In this document: piece by piece, positions 8,953 to 18,179 of the stretch
Position numbering within the stretch: the first letter of the stretch is position 1
How the letters are laid out: every line of letters begins with the position of its first letter
Source: Terrabacter sp. Root181
Lineage (GTDB): Bacteria; Actinomycetota; Actinomycetes; Actinomycetales; Dermatophilaceae
NCBI RefSeq assembly: GCF_001428505.1
Contig: NZ_LMHU01000001.1
Location: forward strand, 1,131,812 to 1,195,811
Direction of reading: 5' to 3'
Length of the DNA stretch: 64,000 nt
Position numbers and translations under genes: made by a program
The notes under the pieces: model-generated
Seen by the model: the letters and a program-made list of their open reading frames with translations, nothing else
What the model was told of the DNA's origin: nothing
Database searches by the model: none

Positions 8953-8971
8953 GTCACCCGCCCGGGGTGAC
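8953..8971. terminator. Small hairpin after LuxR-type regulator
   Basis: GTCACCC and GGGTGAC form a 7-bp perfect stem with a 5-nt loop, 8 nt after the stop codon. There is no U-tract, as is common in high-GC actinobacteria. It is a weak terminator candidate. Confidence 0.35.
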
Positions 8972-9045
8972 GCCACGACCCGCCGAGCGCGGCACGATCG
9001 GACCAGGAGCCATCGGCATCCGGTTCGACCCACGAAGGGGGCGGC

Positions 9046-9252
9046 GTGCGCTACGAGTTCATCCTGGCCGAGCAGGTCCCCGAGGTCGCCCGCGCGGCGT
9101 TTCCCGAGCTCGACGAGTCGACCGTGGAGATCGGCACGAAGGGCTCGGTCATGTACGGCAGGGTCGTCGACGCTCCCCACCTGCACGGCATCCTCGACCG
9201 CTTCCAGGACCTCGGGTTCACGCTCCTCGAGCTGCGGCGCCTGCCGGACTGA
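9046..9252 (+). CDS. Conserved-looking 68-aa protein of unknown function
   Basis: A short soluble protein from GTG 9046, preceded by CGAAGGGGGCGGC as ribosome site. It is a compact alpha/beta sequence with no transmembrane segment and no cysteine; GSVMYGRVVDAPHLHGILDRFQDLGF looks like a strand-turn-helix unit. It sits 100 nt after the LuxR-type regulator and 6 nt before the flippase-like membrane gene, so it is probably cotranscribed with the latter. I recall similar short hypotheticals in actinobacteria but cannot assign a function. Confidence 0.6.
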   Translation: MRYEFILAEQVPEVARAAFPELDESTVEIGTKGSVMYGRVVDAPHLHGILDRFQDLGFTLLELRRLPD

Positions 9253-9258
9253 ACCCCG

Positions 9259-10386
9259 GTGACCCAGGAGTCCGTGGGGGACCACGAGGCTCGTCCCCAC
9301 GAGCCGAGGCAGTCCGGGCCCCCGGAGCGGCCGTCGCGACCGGACCCGCTGCTCCCGGCCGTGCGACGACGCGCCCTGCCGGTGGGCTGCCTCAAGATCG
9401 GGATCACCCTGGTGGCGCTCTGGTGGTTCGCCCGCGTCGTGCGTCGGGTGAACTGGTCGTCGGTCTGGGACGCGGTCACCGATCTCTCCCTGCTCCAGGT
9501 CGCGGCCCTGCTCGCCGTCGTCGCGGTGCGCCAGTGCCTCAACGCCGGCCCGCTCGCAGTCTTCGTCCCCGCCCTGGGCCTGCGCCACGCCGTGTCCAAC
9601 GACCTGTCCGCCAACCTCGTCGCGACGGTCGCACCGCCACCGGGCGACGTCGTGCTCCGCATCGCGATGCTCCGGTCGTGGGGGATCCCCGCCGCCGAGG
9701 GCGTCGCCGGCATCACGCTCAACACCCTGACCTACTACGTCGCGCGCTTCGGCGCGCCGGTCCTCGGGCTGGCACTATCGGCGGTCGCCGGTCAGGCCGA
9801 GACGGCATACGTCTGGACGGCGGTCACGAGCGGTGCCGTCAGCCTCGTGGTCGTGGCGGGACTCGTCATCGCGTCGAGGGGGGAGCGGCCGGCCGCGCGC
9901 GCCGCCGGATGGGTCGCCCACCGGCTGCGGCGGGTGAGCACGCGGGTCGACCCCGTGGCGTGGTCGACCCGCGCTGCCGAGTTCGTCCGGCAGTCGGGCG
10001 ACGTGCTGCGCCGCGGCTGGGGCCGGGCGATGGCCTGCCAGCTCGGGCTGCTGCTCAGCGAGGCGCTGCTGCTCGTGCTGTCGCTGCGCTTCGCCGGGGT
10101 GCCCGCCGTCGTGGCGCCCACCGTGACCATCGTCGTGGCCCTGCTCGTCAGCTACCCGCTCACGGCCCTGCCGCTCGCCGGGGTCGGGGTGCTCGACGCC
10201 GCCGTCATCGCGATCCTGGGCCTGGAGCAGGGGCTGTTCGAGGCGGAGGCGGTCGCCGGCCTCGTCGTCTTCCGCGTGTGCTGGATGCTCGTGCCCCTCG
10301 CGCTGGGTGCGGTGACGGTGACGAGGTGGCGTCGCGGGCACGTCGCCGAGGCCGCGGCCCTCAGAAACGCCACACGAGGGGGATGA
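9259..10386 (+). CDS. LPG synthase/flippase-like integral membrane protein (UPF0104 / YbhN family)
   Basis: A 375-aa polytopic protein from GTG 9259, with a Pro-rich cytosolic N-terminus (residues 1-45) and about eight membrane helices. The pattern NLVATVAPPPGDVVLRIAMLRSWGI near 120-145 and GVGVLDAAVIAIL near 310 match the lysylphosphatidylglycerol synthase transmembrane-region family, whose members are flippases or lipid-linked transporters. No catalytic DUF2156 domain is present, so this is not a complete MprF. Its 3' end overlaps the convergent SLC13 permease gene by 26 bp (10361-10386). Confidence 0.72.
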   Translation: MTQESVGDHEARPHEPRQSGPPERPSRPDPLLPAVRRRALPVGCLKIGITLVALWWFARVVRRVNWSSVWDAVTDLSLLQVAALLAVVAVRQCLNAGPLAVFVPALGLRHAVSNDLSANLVATVAPPPGDVVLRIAMLRSWGIPAAEGVAGITLNTLTYYVARFGAPVLGLALSAVAGQAETAYVWTAVTSGAVSLVVVAGLVIASRGERPAARAAGWVAHRLRRVSTRVDPVAWSTRAAEFVRQSGDVLRRGWGRAMACQLGLLLSEALLLVLSLRFAGVPAVVAPTVTIVVALLVSYPLTALPLAGVGVLDAAVIAILGLEQGLFEAEAVAGLVVFRVCWMLVPLALGAVTVTRWRRGHVAEAAALRNATRGG

Positions 10387-12166
10387 CGGCCACGGACACC
10401 GCCATCCACAGCAGCAGGACCGGCAGCCCCAGGCGCCAGTAGTCGCCGAAGCGGTAGCCGCCCGGACCCATGATCATCATGTTGGCCGGCGTCGCGATCG
10501 GGGTGAGCAGCGATGCGGCGCCGGCGACCGCGACGAGCATGAGCACCGGCTGCACGGAGACACCGGTCTCCTGGGCCGCCGCGACGGCGATCGGCACGAC
10601 GATGAGCACCGTGGCGGTGTTGCTGACGACCTGGCCGACGACCGCGGTCAGGGCGAAGAGCGCGACGAGCAGCACGTAGGGTCGGCCGTCGCCCACGACG
10701 TCGATGAGCCCCTTGGCGACGAGGTCTGCCGCACCGCTCGTCTCGATCGCGGTCGACAGCGGGATGAGGCCGCCGATGAGCACGACGGTCTGCCACGAGA
10801 CGGCACGGTAGGCCTGGTTGACGCTGATGACCCTGGTCAGCACCATCGCGGTCGCCGCGGCGAGGCCCGCGATCGCCGGGGACACGACCCCGAGAGCGAG
10901 CACCACGACCATGACGAGCAGGACGACGACGGCCCGTCCCGACCGCGGGCCGAGCGGAACTGCCTGTCGCCGAACGAGATCCGGTGAGTCGACGAGCAGC
11001 ACGTCCCGATCGTGGACGAGCTCCTCGATGGCCGTCCACGTGCCGTGCAGCAGGAGGCTGTCACCGGCGGTCAGCTCGACCGGCGTGGCCCCCACGTCCT
11101 TGCCGAGCCGACGGATGCCGAGCACCACGAGGTCGCTAGCCCGCATCTGTCCGGGGAAGGTCGTCTCGCCGACCAGCGGCGAACGCGGGGGCACGACGAC
11201 CTCGGCCACACCCACCTCGCGGTTCATGATCCCGGCCGACTCGACCGTGATCGGCCGCATCGCGACGGCGAGACGCAGCTCGGGCACGAGCCGGCTCACC
11301 GCCTCGCTCGCCCCGCTGACGACGACAACGTCGTCGTCGCCCACCGGGGTCGAGCCCGTCACGGCGTGTCCGCCCGCGCTCTGCACGCCGATGAGCGTCA
11401 CCCCCGGGTATGCCGCGAGGTCGAGCCGCGCTGACGGCACCCCGACGACGGGCGACCCGGGACGGACCCGGAGGCGGTAGAAGCCGTCGTACAGCTCGTA
11501 GTACGCCGCGAGCCGGTTCGCGTGACGGCCGAGGTCACGCACCGGCTGCGACGAGGTCCGTCGGGGGAGCACCCGGGGTCCGAGGAGGACGCCGAGCGTC
11601 ACGGTGCCGATCACGAGAGGCAGCCCGACGACAGCGAAGTCGAAGAAGCCGAACGGCTCCGAACCGGCCTCGACGGCTGCGTTCGAGACGATGACGTTGA
11701 CCGGGCTGCCGGTCAGCGCGAGGAGCGAGCCGGCGCTCCCGGCGAAGGCCATCGGCATGAGCATGAGTGACGGCGACCGCCGGATGCGGGTGGCGAGGAC
11801 GAGCACCATGGGCAGCAGGGCGGCGACGGAGCCGTTGAGGGTGATGACGGCAGTGAGCACGGCGCACAGGCCGAGCACGGCGACCATGAGCCGCACCGCC
11901 CCGTCGCCGACGACGTCGATGAGCCGCTGGCCGGCCCACGTCGTCACGCCGGCCGAGTCGATGGCCTCGCTCACGACGAAGAGGGAGGCGATGAAGACGA
12001 CGACGGGGTCACCGAAGCCGGACAGCGCCGTGTCCGCGTCGACGAGGCCGGTCGCGTAGAGCGTGAGGCAGGTGAGGACGGCCACCCCACCCACGGGCAG
12101 CCGGTTCCAGACGAAGAGGACGACGGTCGCGCCGAGGACGACCAGGCTCGTCGTGGCCGGGCTCAT
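10361..12166 (-). CDS. SLC13/ArsB-superfamily anion permease with two RCK_C domains
   Basis: A 601-aa permease (start MSPATTSLVVLGATVV at 12166). Two blocks of hydrophobic helices (about 1-195 and 395-601) flank a soluble middle with two TrkA-C-like units near 215-290 and 300-385 (SPVVGVPSARLDLAAY and SPLVGETTFPGQ). This is the layout of bacterial CitT/SLC13 (DASS-like) transporters for dicarboxylates, sulfate or other anions. The motif TGSPVNVIVSNAA in the first half and TPANMMIMGPGGY in the second are the paired hairpin signatures. It is divergent from the aminopeptidase operon with a 120-bp gap. Confidence 0.85.
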   Translation of the reverse strand: MSPATTSLVVLGATVVLFVWNRLPVGGVAVLTCLTLYATGLVDADTALSGFGDPVVVFIASLFVVSEAIDSAGVTTWAGQRLIDVVGDGAVRLMVAVLGLCAVLTAVITLNGSVAALLPMVLVLATRIRRSPSLMLMPMAFAGSAGSLLALTGSPVNVIVSNAAVEAGSEPFGFFDFAVVGLPLVIGTVTLGVLLGPRVLPRRTSSQPVRDLGRHANRLAAYYELYDGFYRLRVRPGSPVVGVPSARLDLAAYPGVTLIGVQSAGGHAVTGSTPVGDDDVVVVSGASEAVSRLVPELRLAVAMRPITVESAGIMNREVGVAEVVVPPRSPLVGETTFPGQMRASDLVVLGIRRLGKDVGATPVELTAGDSLLLHGTWTAIEELVHDRDVLLVDSPDLVRRQAVPLGPRSGRAVVVLLVMVVVLALGVVSPAIAGLAAATAMVLTRVISVNQAYRAVSWQTVVLIGGLIPLSTAIETSGAADLVAKGLIDVVGDGRPYVLLVALFALTAVVGQVVSNTATVLIVVPIAVAAAQETGVSVQPVLMLVAVAGAASLLTPIATPANMMIMGPGGYRFGDYWRLGLPVLLLWMAVSVAVIPLVWRF

Positions 12167-12286
12167 GGCCCCATCGTCCGGGCACTGGGCCGTGGTGCGG
12201 TCACCCACGACGGGTGAATCGGGCCCGGCCTCGGGACGGCCATGCTCGGAGGGACCACGGTTCATCGCCTCCGGAAGGAGTTGGGC

Positions 12287-13804
12287 GTGAGCACTCAAGC
12301 CATGCGCACTCTGGATCCCATCCCGTCCACGCGCTCGTCCGCCACGGTCGACGTCCTGACCCAGCTGCCCGGTGCCGACGAGGTCGGAGCGGTCGCGGTG
12401 CCCGTCGCAGAGGGTGCCGAGCCACCCTCCGAGCTCGGGCAGGACGCCGCCGCTCTCGCCGCGGCGGGCTTCACCGGCAAACGCGGGCAGACGATCGTGC
12501 TCCCTGGCGGGGGGCGAGCCCTCGTCGCGGTCGGCATCGGCAGGGTCGACGACGTCGACGAGGCCGCGGTCCGCGACCTCGCCGCGACGTTCGCACGGGC
12601 CGTGCCGCAGCACACCCGACTCGCGGTGGAGCTGCCCGACCGGGAGATCGGGCTGTCGCCCGGCGACTTCGCCCGGGCCGTGACCGAGGGTGTCCTCCTC
12701 GCCCGCTGGCGCTTCCGCATCAGCGAGTCCGACGACGACCCCGTCCTCGAGCGGCTCGTCATCGTGACCCCGGCCGACCACTCCGAAGCGGTCGTCGAGG
12801 GCGTCCGTCGGGGTGAGGTGCGCGCTCGGGCGGCAGCCCTGGGCCGCGACCTCGCCAACTGTCCGGCCGCGGCGCTCACGGCGACCCGCATCGGCGAGGT
12901 CGCCCAGGAGCTCGGCCCGGACGCCGGCCTCGAGGTCGACGTCGTCGGGCTCGACGAGCTCATCGAGATGGGCTGCGGCGGACTGCTCGGGGTCAACCTC
13001 GGCAGTGTCGAGGAGCCCCGCATGGTCCGCCTGCACTACGCGCCGGAGGGCGAGTCACGAGGGCACCTCGCCTTCGTCGGCAAGGGCATCATGTACGACT
13101 CCGGCGGCATCAGCCTCAAGCCGAGCGACGAGTCGCACGCGCAGATGAAGAACGACATGACCGGTGCCGCAACCGTGCTCGCGGCGATGACCGCCCTGCG
13201 CGACGTCGGGTGCCGGACGGAGGTGACCGGCTATCTCATGTGCACCGACAACATGCCCTCCGGCTCGGCGCTCAAGCTCGGCGACGTGCTCCGGATGCGC
13301 AACGGCAAGACCGTCGAGGTGCTCAACACCGATGCCGAGGGACGCCTCGTCATGGCCGACGCCCTCGCCCTGGCCGTCGAGCTCGACGTCGACGCGATCG
13401 TCGACATCGCCACTCTGACGGGCGCGTGCCTGCGGGCGCTGGGCGTCGACATCGCCGGCGTCATGGGCAACTCGGACGCGCTCGTCGAGCAGGTCCGCGC
13501 GGCCGGTGACGCGGTCGACGAGCCGGTCTGGCCGATGCCGCTGCACCGCCGCTACCGCTCGCAGCTCGACTCGCCGATCGCCGACATGACGAACATGGGA
13601 GGACCCAACGCCGGCCAGATCACGGCCGCCCTCTTCCTCGAGGAGTTCGTCGGCGGCAAACCGTGGGCCCACATCGACATCGCCGGCACGGCCCAGCTCC
13701 CGGAGGCCAGGGGCTGGCGCAACAAGGGGGCCACCGGCTTCGGCAGCAGGCTCCTCGTCGAGCTCGCCTGCGCGTTCGAGAGGCCGGCGGAGGTGGACGC
13801 GTGA
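12287..13804 (+). CDS. pepA: Leucyl aminopeptidase, family M17
   Basis: A 505-aa cytosolic dimetal aminopeptidase. The signature NTDAEGRLVMADAL lies near residue 346, with other metal and catalytic regions in VGKGIMYDSGGISLKP and MKNDMTGAA, typical of M17 cytosol aminopeptidases. GTG 12287 has a strong ribosome site (GGAAGGAG, 6 nt). Its stop overlaps the GTG of the AbgT gene (GTGA at 13801), so peptidase and transporter are tightly coupled. This suggests hydrolysis of a peptide-like compound brought in by AbgT, an inference from context. Confidence 0.92.
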   Translation: MSTQAMRTLDPIPSTRSSATVDVLTQLPGADEVGAVAVPVAEGAEPPSELGQDAAALAAAGFTGKRGQTIVLPGGGRALVAVGIGRVDDVDEAAVRDLAATFARAVPQHTRLAVELPDREIGLSPGDFARAVTEGVLLARWRFRISESDDDPVLERLVIVTPADHSEAVVEGVRRGEVRARAAALGRDLANCPAAALTATRIGEVAQELGPDAGLEVDVVGLDELIEMGCGGLLGVNLGSVEEPRMVRLHYAPEGESRGHLAFVGKGIMYDSGGISLKPSDESHAQMKNDMTGAATVLAAMTALRDVGCRTEVTGYLMCTDNMPSGSALKLGDVLRMRNGKTVEVLNTDAEGRLVMADALALAVELDVDAIVDIATLTGACLRALGVDIAGVMGNSDALVEQVRAAGDAVDEPVWPMPLHRRYRSQLDSPIADMTNMGGPNAGQITAALFLEEFVGGKPWAHIDIAGTAQLPEARGWRNKGATGFGSRLLVELACAFERPAEVDA

Positions 13805-15513
13805 GCACCATCGCCCAGACACCGGACCCGGCCGCCGACGAGGACGGAGCGGCCTCGGGCAAGCCGGGCGGGACCCAGCGCTTCCTCGACGCGATCGAGC
13901 GCCTCGGCAACAAGGTGCCGCACCCGGCCCTGATCTTCCTCGGGCTCATCATCATCGTCATCGTGCTCTCGCACGTGCTCTACCTCACCGGCGCGAGCGT
14001 CACGGCCGACGTCGCCGAGCCCGGCTCGGTCCCCGCGGTGCCGGACTACGAGGGCGGCACCGTCGTGCCCGGCTACCCGCACCCGCCGGTCGGTGCGGTC
14101 CCGGACTACGAGATCGAGCGCGAGACGATCACCGCCAACAGCCTGCTCACGGGCGACGGCATCCGTTTCATCTTCACGACGGCCGTGCAGAACTTCAACG
14201 ACTTCGGCGTCGTCGCCGTCATCCTCGTCGCGATGATCGGTGTCGGCGTGGCCGAGGAGGCTGGGCTCATCGCAGCCCTGATCCGCAAGATGGTCAAGGT
14301 CGCCCCGCGCGGCGCGATCACCTTCATCATCGTGCTCCTGGGTGGCATCTCGAGCGTCGCCTCCGACGCCGGCTACCTCGTGCTGATCCCGCTCGGGGCC
14401 GCGGCGTTCGTCTCGCTCGGGCGCCACCCGCTCGCCGGCATCGCGGCGGCATACGCCGGCGTCAGCGCGGCCTTCTTCGTCAACGTCCTCATCACTCCGG
14501 CGGACGGCATCATCACCGAGGTGACGAACGAGACCATCGGCCTCGTCGCGCCCGACGTGGAGCTCAACGTCACCCAGAACTTCTTCTTCAGCACGGCGTC
14601 GCTCCTCTTCTGCGCCGTCGTCATGACGTGGGTGACCGAACGTCTCCTCGAGCCCCGCCTGGGAGCCTGGAACCGGTCCGAGGCCCCCAAGGCCGCCGAG
14701 GCCCCCGAGGCCGCGGCCGCGGAGACGGCGCAAACCGACGAGGAGATGGCCCTCGAGTCCCGCGGCCTGCGCATGTCGCTCATCTGGACGCTCGTGGCCG
14801 TCGCCGTCGTCACCCTCCTCACCGCCCTGCCGAACGCTCCGCTACGCAACCCCGACACCGGTGAGATCTTCGGCTCCTCACCCTTCATGAGCAGCCTGCT
14901 CTTCATCATCTCGATGCTCTTCCTCGCGGCAGGACTCGGCTACGGCCGGGGGGCGAAGACGCTCATGGGCAGCACGAACGTCATCAACGCGATCGTCAAG
15001 ACCTTCAACGGCCTCGGCGGCCTGATCTTCCTCATGCTGCTCATCGCCCAGTTCATCGCGTACTTCAACTACTCGAACATGAGCAGGCTCGCGGCGACGG
15101 GGCTGGCCGACATCCTCGAGAGCGCCAACATCGGGGCGCTCGCGCTCCTCGTCGGCTTCATCCTGCTCGTGGCCGTCATCGACCTGATCATGCCGGGCGT
15201 CATCCCCAAGTGGGCGATCCTGGCGCCGATCTTCATCCCCCTCTTCTACCGGCTCGGGATCGCGCCGCAGACGGTCATCGCGGCCTACCGCGTCGGCGAC
15301 GGACCGATGAACGTCATCACACCGCTCATGGTGTACCTGCCCTTCATCGTTCTCGTGTGCCAGCGCTACCAGAAGAAGGCCGGACTCGGCACGGTCGTGT
15401 CGATGATGATCCCGTACACCGCCATCGTCCTCGTCACGTGGATCCTCTTCTTCGTCGCGTGGTATCTGATCGGGATCCCTTGGGGTCCAAGCGCTCCCGT
15501 TCACCTCAACTGA
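13801..15513 (+). CDS. abgT: AbgT-family transporter
   Basis: A 570-aa membrane protein with about 11-13 helices. Family landmarks are VAMIGVGVAEEAGLIAALIR, a loop GGISSVASDAGYLVLIPLGA, and GVIPKWAILAPIFIPLF followed by YRVGDGPMNVITPLM near the C-terminus. AbgT carriers import p-aminobenzoyl-glutamate in E. coli; other members export sulfonamides. The GTG at 13801 is within the stop of the M17 peptidase gene, and a glutaminase follows 25 nt later. An Ala/Glu-rich cytoplasmic loop lies near residue 300-320. Confidence 0.9.
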   Translation: MSTIAQTPDPAADEDGAASGKPGGTQRFLDAIERLGNKVPHPALIFLGLIIIVIVLSHVLYLTGASVTADVAEPGSVPAVPDYEGGTVVPGYPHPPVGAVPDYEIERETITANSLLTGDGIRFIFTTAVQNFNDFGVVAVILVAMIGVGVAEEAGLIAALIRKMVKVAPRGAITFIIVLLGGISSVASDAGYLVLIPLGAAAFVSLGRHPLAGIAAAYAGVSAAFFVNVLITPADGIITEVTNETIGLVAPDVELNVTQNFFFSTASLLFCAVVMTWVTERLLEPRLGAWNRSEAPKAAEAPEAAAAETAQTDEEMALESRGLRMSLIWTLVAVAVVTLLTALPNAPLRNPDTGEIFGSSPFMSSLLFIISMLFLAAGLGYGRGAKTLMGSTNVINAIVKTFNGLGGLIFLMLLIAQFIAYFNYSNMSRLAATGLADILESANIGALALLVGFILLVAVIDLIMPGVIPKWAILAPIFIPLFYRLGIAPQTVIAAYRVGDGPMNVITPLMVYLPFIVLVCQRYQKKAGLGTVVSMMIPYTAIVLVTWILFFVAWYLIGIPWGPSAPVHLN

Positions 15514-15538
15514 CGCCGTCGGCAGCCGGTGACGTGAC

Positions 15539-16627
15539 GTGGACGTGAGGGCGGACCGGTCCGGGGGCAGCGTCCCAGACCCCGTCGGCGACCCCCGGTC
15601 CGTGGCGCCGGACGGTCCGGTCGCCAGGGTGTCGACCGGCCACCTGCCCGACGACGCCACGGTCGGGGGACTGCTGCGGGCCGCATACGACCGGCACCGC
15701 CACGTGGCCGACGGGGACGTCGCGACGTACATCCCACAGCTCGCCGGGGCCGACCCGGCCTGGTGCGCCGCCTCCGTCGTCTCGGTGTCGGGGCGCGCCT
15801 TCGAGATCGGCGACGTCGGCGTGCGCTTCTCGATCCAGAGCGTGTCCAAGCCCTTCGTGCTGGCCCTCGTCGTCGAGGCGCTCGGGCACGACCGGTCGCG
15901 AGACCTGCTGGGCGCCAACGCGACCGGCCTGCCCTTCAACTCGGTGATGGCCGTCGAGGTGCACGACCACCGCACCATGAACCCCATGGTCAACGCCGGC
16001 GCCATCGCCACGACGAGCCTCACCCCGGAGGTGGCCGGGCTCAGCCGCGACGGCAGCGGCGCCGAGGCCGCGTGGGCCGTCGTCGTCGACGGGCTCTCGG
16101 CCTTCGCCGGACGACGTCTCGCCGTCGACGAGGACGTGTACGCGTGCGAGTCGGGCACGAACCTGCGCAACCGCGGCATCGCCCACCTGCTGCACAGCTA
16201 CGGCCGGGTGCACTGCGACCCCGACGTCGCGACCGACCTCTACACCCGACAGTGCTCGCTGTCCGTCGACGTCCACGACCTCGCCGTCATGGCCGCGACG
16301 CTCGCCGACGGCGGCGTCAACCCGGTGACGGGCGAGCGGGTCGTGTCGGACGGGACGTGCGCGCGCGTGCTGGCCGTCATGGCGACCGCGGGCCTCTACG
16401 AGCTGTCGGGCGACTGGCTCTGGGAGGTCGGGCTCCCGGGCAAGAGCGGCGTCAGTGGCGCCGTCGTGACGGTCGCGCCGGGCAAGGGCGGACTGGCCGC
16501 GTGGTCGCCGCCGCTCGACGCCGCGGGCAACAGCGTCCGGGGCCAGCTCATCACGCGCTCGCTGAGCCGGGCGCTCGGGCTCAACGTCTTCGCCTCCGCG
16601 CCCGATCCGCACCCGCCGGGGCCCTGA
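15539..16627 (+). CDS. glsA: Glutaminase (serine-dependent GlsA type)
   Basis: A 362-aa glutaminase with the Ser-x-x-Lys active site in FSIQSVSKPF (about residue 98-107), plus the conserved NAGAI and ESGTNLRNRG blocks and a late GKSGVSGAV. It converts glutamine to glutamate and ammonia. The start is GTG 15539, 25 nt after abgT. The N-terminal 35 residues are a nonconserved polar extension; a later GTG near 15630 could be the true start. Together with M17 peptidase and AbgT it forms a glutamate-releasing operon; glutamate catabolism and acid tolerance by ammonia release are both possible purposes. Confidence 0.9.
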   Translation: MDVRADRSGGSVPDPVGDPRSVAPDGPVARVSTGHLPDDATVGGLLRAAYDRHRHVADGDVATYIPQLAGADPAWCAASVVSVSGRAFEIGDVGVRFSIQSVSKPFVLALVVEALGHDRSRDLLGANATGLPFNSVMAVEVHDHRTMNPMVNAGAIATTSLTPEVAGLSRDGSGAEAAWAVVVDGLSAFAGRRLAVDEDVYACESGTNLRNRGIAHLLHSYGRVHCDPDVATDLYTRQCSLSVDVHDLAVMAATLADGGVNPVTGERVVSDGTCARVLAVMATAGLYELSGDWLWEVGLPGKSGVSGAVVTVAPGKGGLAAWSPPLDAAGNSVRGQLITRSLSRALGLNVFASAPDPHPPGP

Positions 16628-16647
16628 CCGACGTCGCGGGACGTCCT

Positions 16648-16671
16648 CGGCCGGCACCGGGGTCCCGGCCG
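16648..16671. terminator. Hairpin after glutaminase gene
   Basis: CGGCCGG and CCGGCCG form a 7-bp perfect stem with a 10-nt loop, 21 nt after the glutaminase stop and before the esterase start. No T-tract follows. It is a candidate terminator of the M17-AbgT-GlsA operon. Confidence 0.4.
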
Positions 16672-16723
16672 GTCCCGCGCAAACGGCTGGCGCCGCGCCG
16701 GCCGCGGTGGCGACAATCGTCTG

Positions 16724-18166
16724 GTGGACATCGACCTGTTGGTCACGGGTGGCGTCGTCCGCGGGGTCACCGACGGCGACCTCGTGGTCTTCAAGGGCAT
16801 CCCGTACGCGGCTCCGCCGGTCCCGTTCGCCGCACCCGAGCCGGTGCGGCCCTGGCACGGCGTGCGCGAGGCCGTGACCTTCGGGGCGGCGCCGCCGCAG
16901 TCGGGAGCCTTCGGGATGGACGCCCTGGCCGACCGCGGTGACGACTGGCTGACCCTCAACGTGTGGTCACCCGACCTCGACGGCCGGCTGCCCGTCATGG
17001 TCTGGATCCAGGGCGGCGCCTACGTCTTCGGCAGGTCAGGTCTTCCGGAGTACGACGGAAGCACTCTCGCCCGGGGCGGGGTCGTCCTGGTGACCTTCAA
17101 CTTCCGGGTGGGCCTGGACGGCTTCGGCTGGGTCGAGGGGACGCCGCCGAACCGCGGCCTGCTCGACCAGGTCGCGGCCCTCGAGTGGGTCCGCGACAAC
17201 ATCGGGGCGTTCGGTGGTGACCCGGACCGCGTCACGGTCTTCGGCCAGTCCGCCGGCGGCGGCTCGGTGGCGGCCCTTCTCGCCATGCCGCGTATCGCCG
17301 GACTCTTCCACCGGGCCGTCGTGCAGAGCATGCCCGGCACCTACTTCACCCCCCGGCTGGCCGGCGACATCACGCGGGCGTGCGCGGCGGCGATCGACCT
17401 CGACCCCGCCGAGCTGCCCGGGGCCGACCCCTGGGCACTGCCGGCGGCCGGTGACGCCGTGGCGGCGACGATGCCGCGCCACGCGGACCGCTGGGGCCGA
17501 GCCGCCCACGCGCTGGTGCCCTTCGCGCCGGTCGTCGACGGGGACGTGCTCCCGACGACGCCGTGGCTCGGGGTGACCGGCCGGGTGGCGGTGCTGGTCG
17601 GTCACACGCGCCACGAGCAGCGGCTGCTCACGGCGCTCGCCGGACTGCTCGGCGAGGTCACCGAGGACCAGGCCGCCGAGGCCGCCGAGATCTTCGGCCC
17701 GGACCCGCAGCGCTACCGCGACAGCTTCCCCGACCCCGAGGAGCTCTACGACGTCGTGCGGTCGGACTGGCTCTTCCGCATGCCGTCCCTGCACCTCGCG
17801 CAGGCCCAGCTGGCGGCGGGCGGCCGGGCCCACCTCTACGAGCTGACCTGGCCGGCCCCGGGCATGGGGGGCGTGCTCGGCGCCTGTCACGGCCTCGACG
17901 TGCCCCTCGTGTTCGGCAACCTCACGCAGGGCCAGCCGGCCGTGCTCATCGGTGAGCCGACGGCGGAGGCCGAGGCGGTGTCGGAGCAGATGCGGCTCGC
18001 GTGGACGGCGTTCGCGACCAGTGGCGATCCCGGCTGGCCGTCCCACGACACCGGTGCGACGCGACTCTTCGACGCGGAGCCTTCGGTCACGGACTACCCG
18101 GAGCAGGTCTCCCGCGAGATCTGGCACGAGCCGCCGGGCGTGCTCGACCTGGTCCGCACGGACTGA
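16724..18166 (+). CDS. Type-B carboxylesterase / para-nitrobenzyl-esterase family
   Basis: A 480-aa alpha/beta hydrolase of the carboxylesterase type-B family. It shows the N-terminal FKGIPYAAPPVPF block, the oxyanion-hole region IQGGAYVFG, and the nucleophile elbow VFGQSAGGGSVAALL near residue 175. A late CHGLDVPLVFGN supplies the probable catalytic His. There is no signal peptide, so it is cytosolic. GTG 16724 is the start. It stands alone between the glutaminase operon and the convergent lipoprotein gene; the natural ester is unknown. Confidence 0.88.
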   Translation: MDIDLLVTGGVVRGVTDGDLVVFKGIPYAAPPVPFAAPEPVRPWHGVREAVTFGAAPPQSGAFGMDALADRGDDWLTLNVWSPDLDGRLPVMVWIQGGAYVFGRSGLPEYDGSTLARGGVVLVTFNFRVGLDGFGWVEGTPPNRGLLDQVAALEWVRDNIGAFGGDPDRVTVFGQSAGGGSVAALLAMPRIAGLFHRAVVQSMPGTYFTPRLAGDITRACAAAIDLDPAELPGADPWALPAAGDAVAATMPRHADRWGRAAHALVPFAPVVDGDVLPTTPWLGVTGRVAVLVGHTRHEQRLLTALAGLLGEVTEDQAAEAAEIFGPDPQRYRDSFPDPEELYDVVRSDWLFRMPSLHLAQAQLAAGGRAHLYELTWPAPGMGGVLGACHGLDVPLVFGNLTQGQPAVLIGEPTAEAEAVSEQMRLAWTAFATSGDPGWPSHDTGATRLFDAEPSVTDYPEQVSREIWHEPPGVLDLVRTD

Positions 18167-18179
18167 CGGCGTGGCCGGA

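Noticed and set aside
6846..8957. A 703-codon open frame opposite the LuxR-type regulator
   Set aside because: Composition is compositional shadow; the plus strand shows Walker and HTH motifs.
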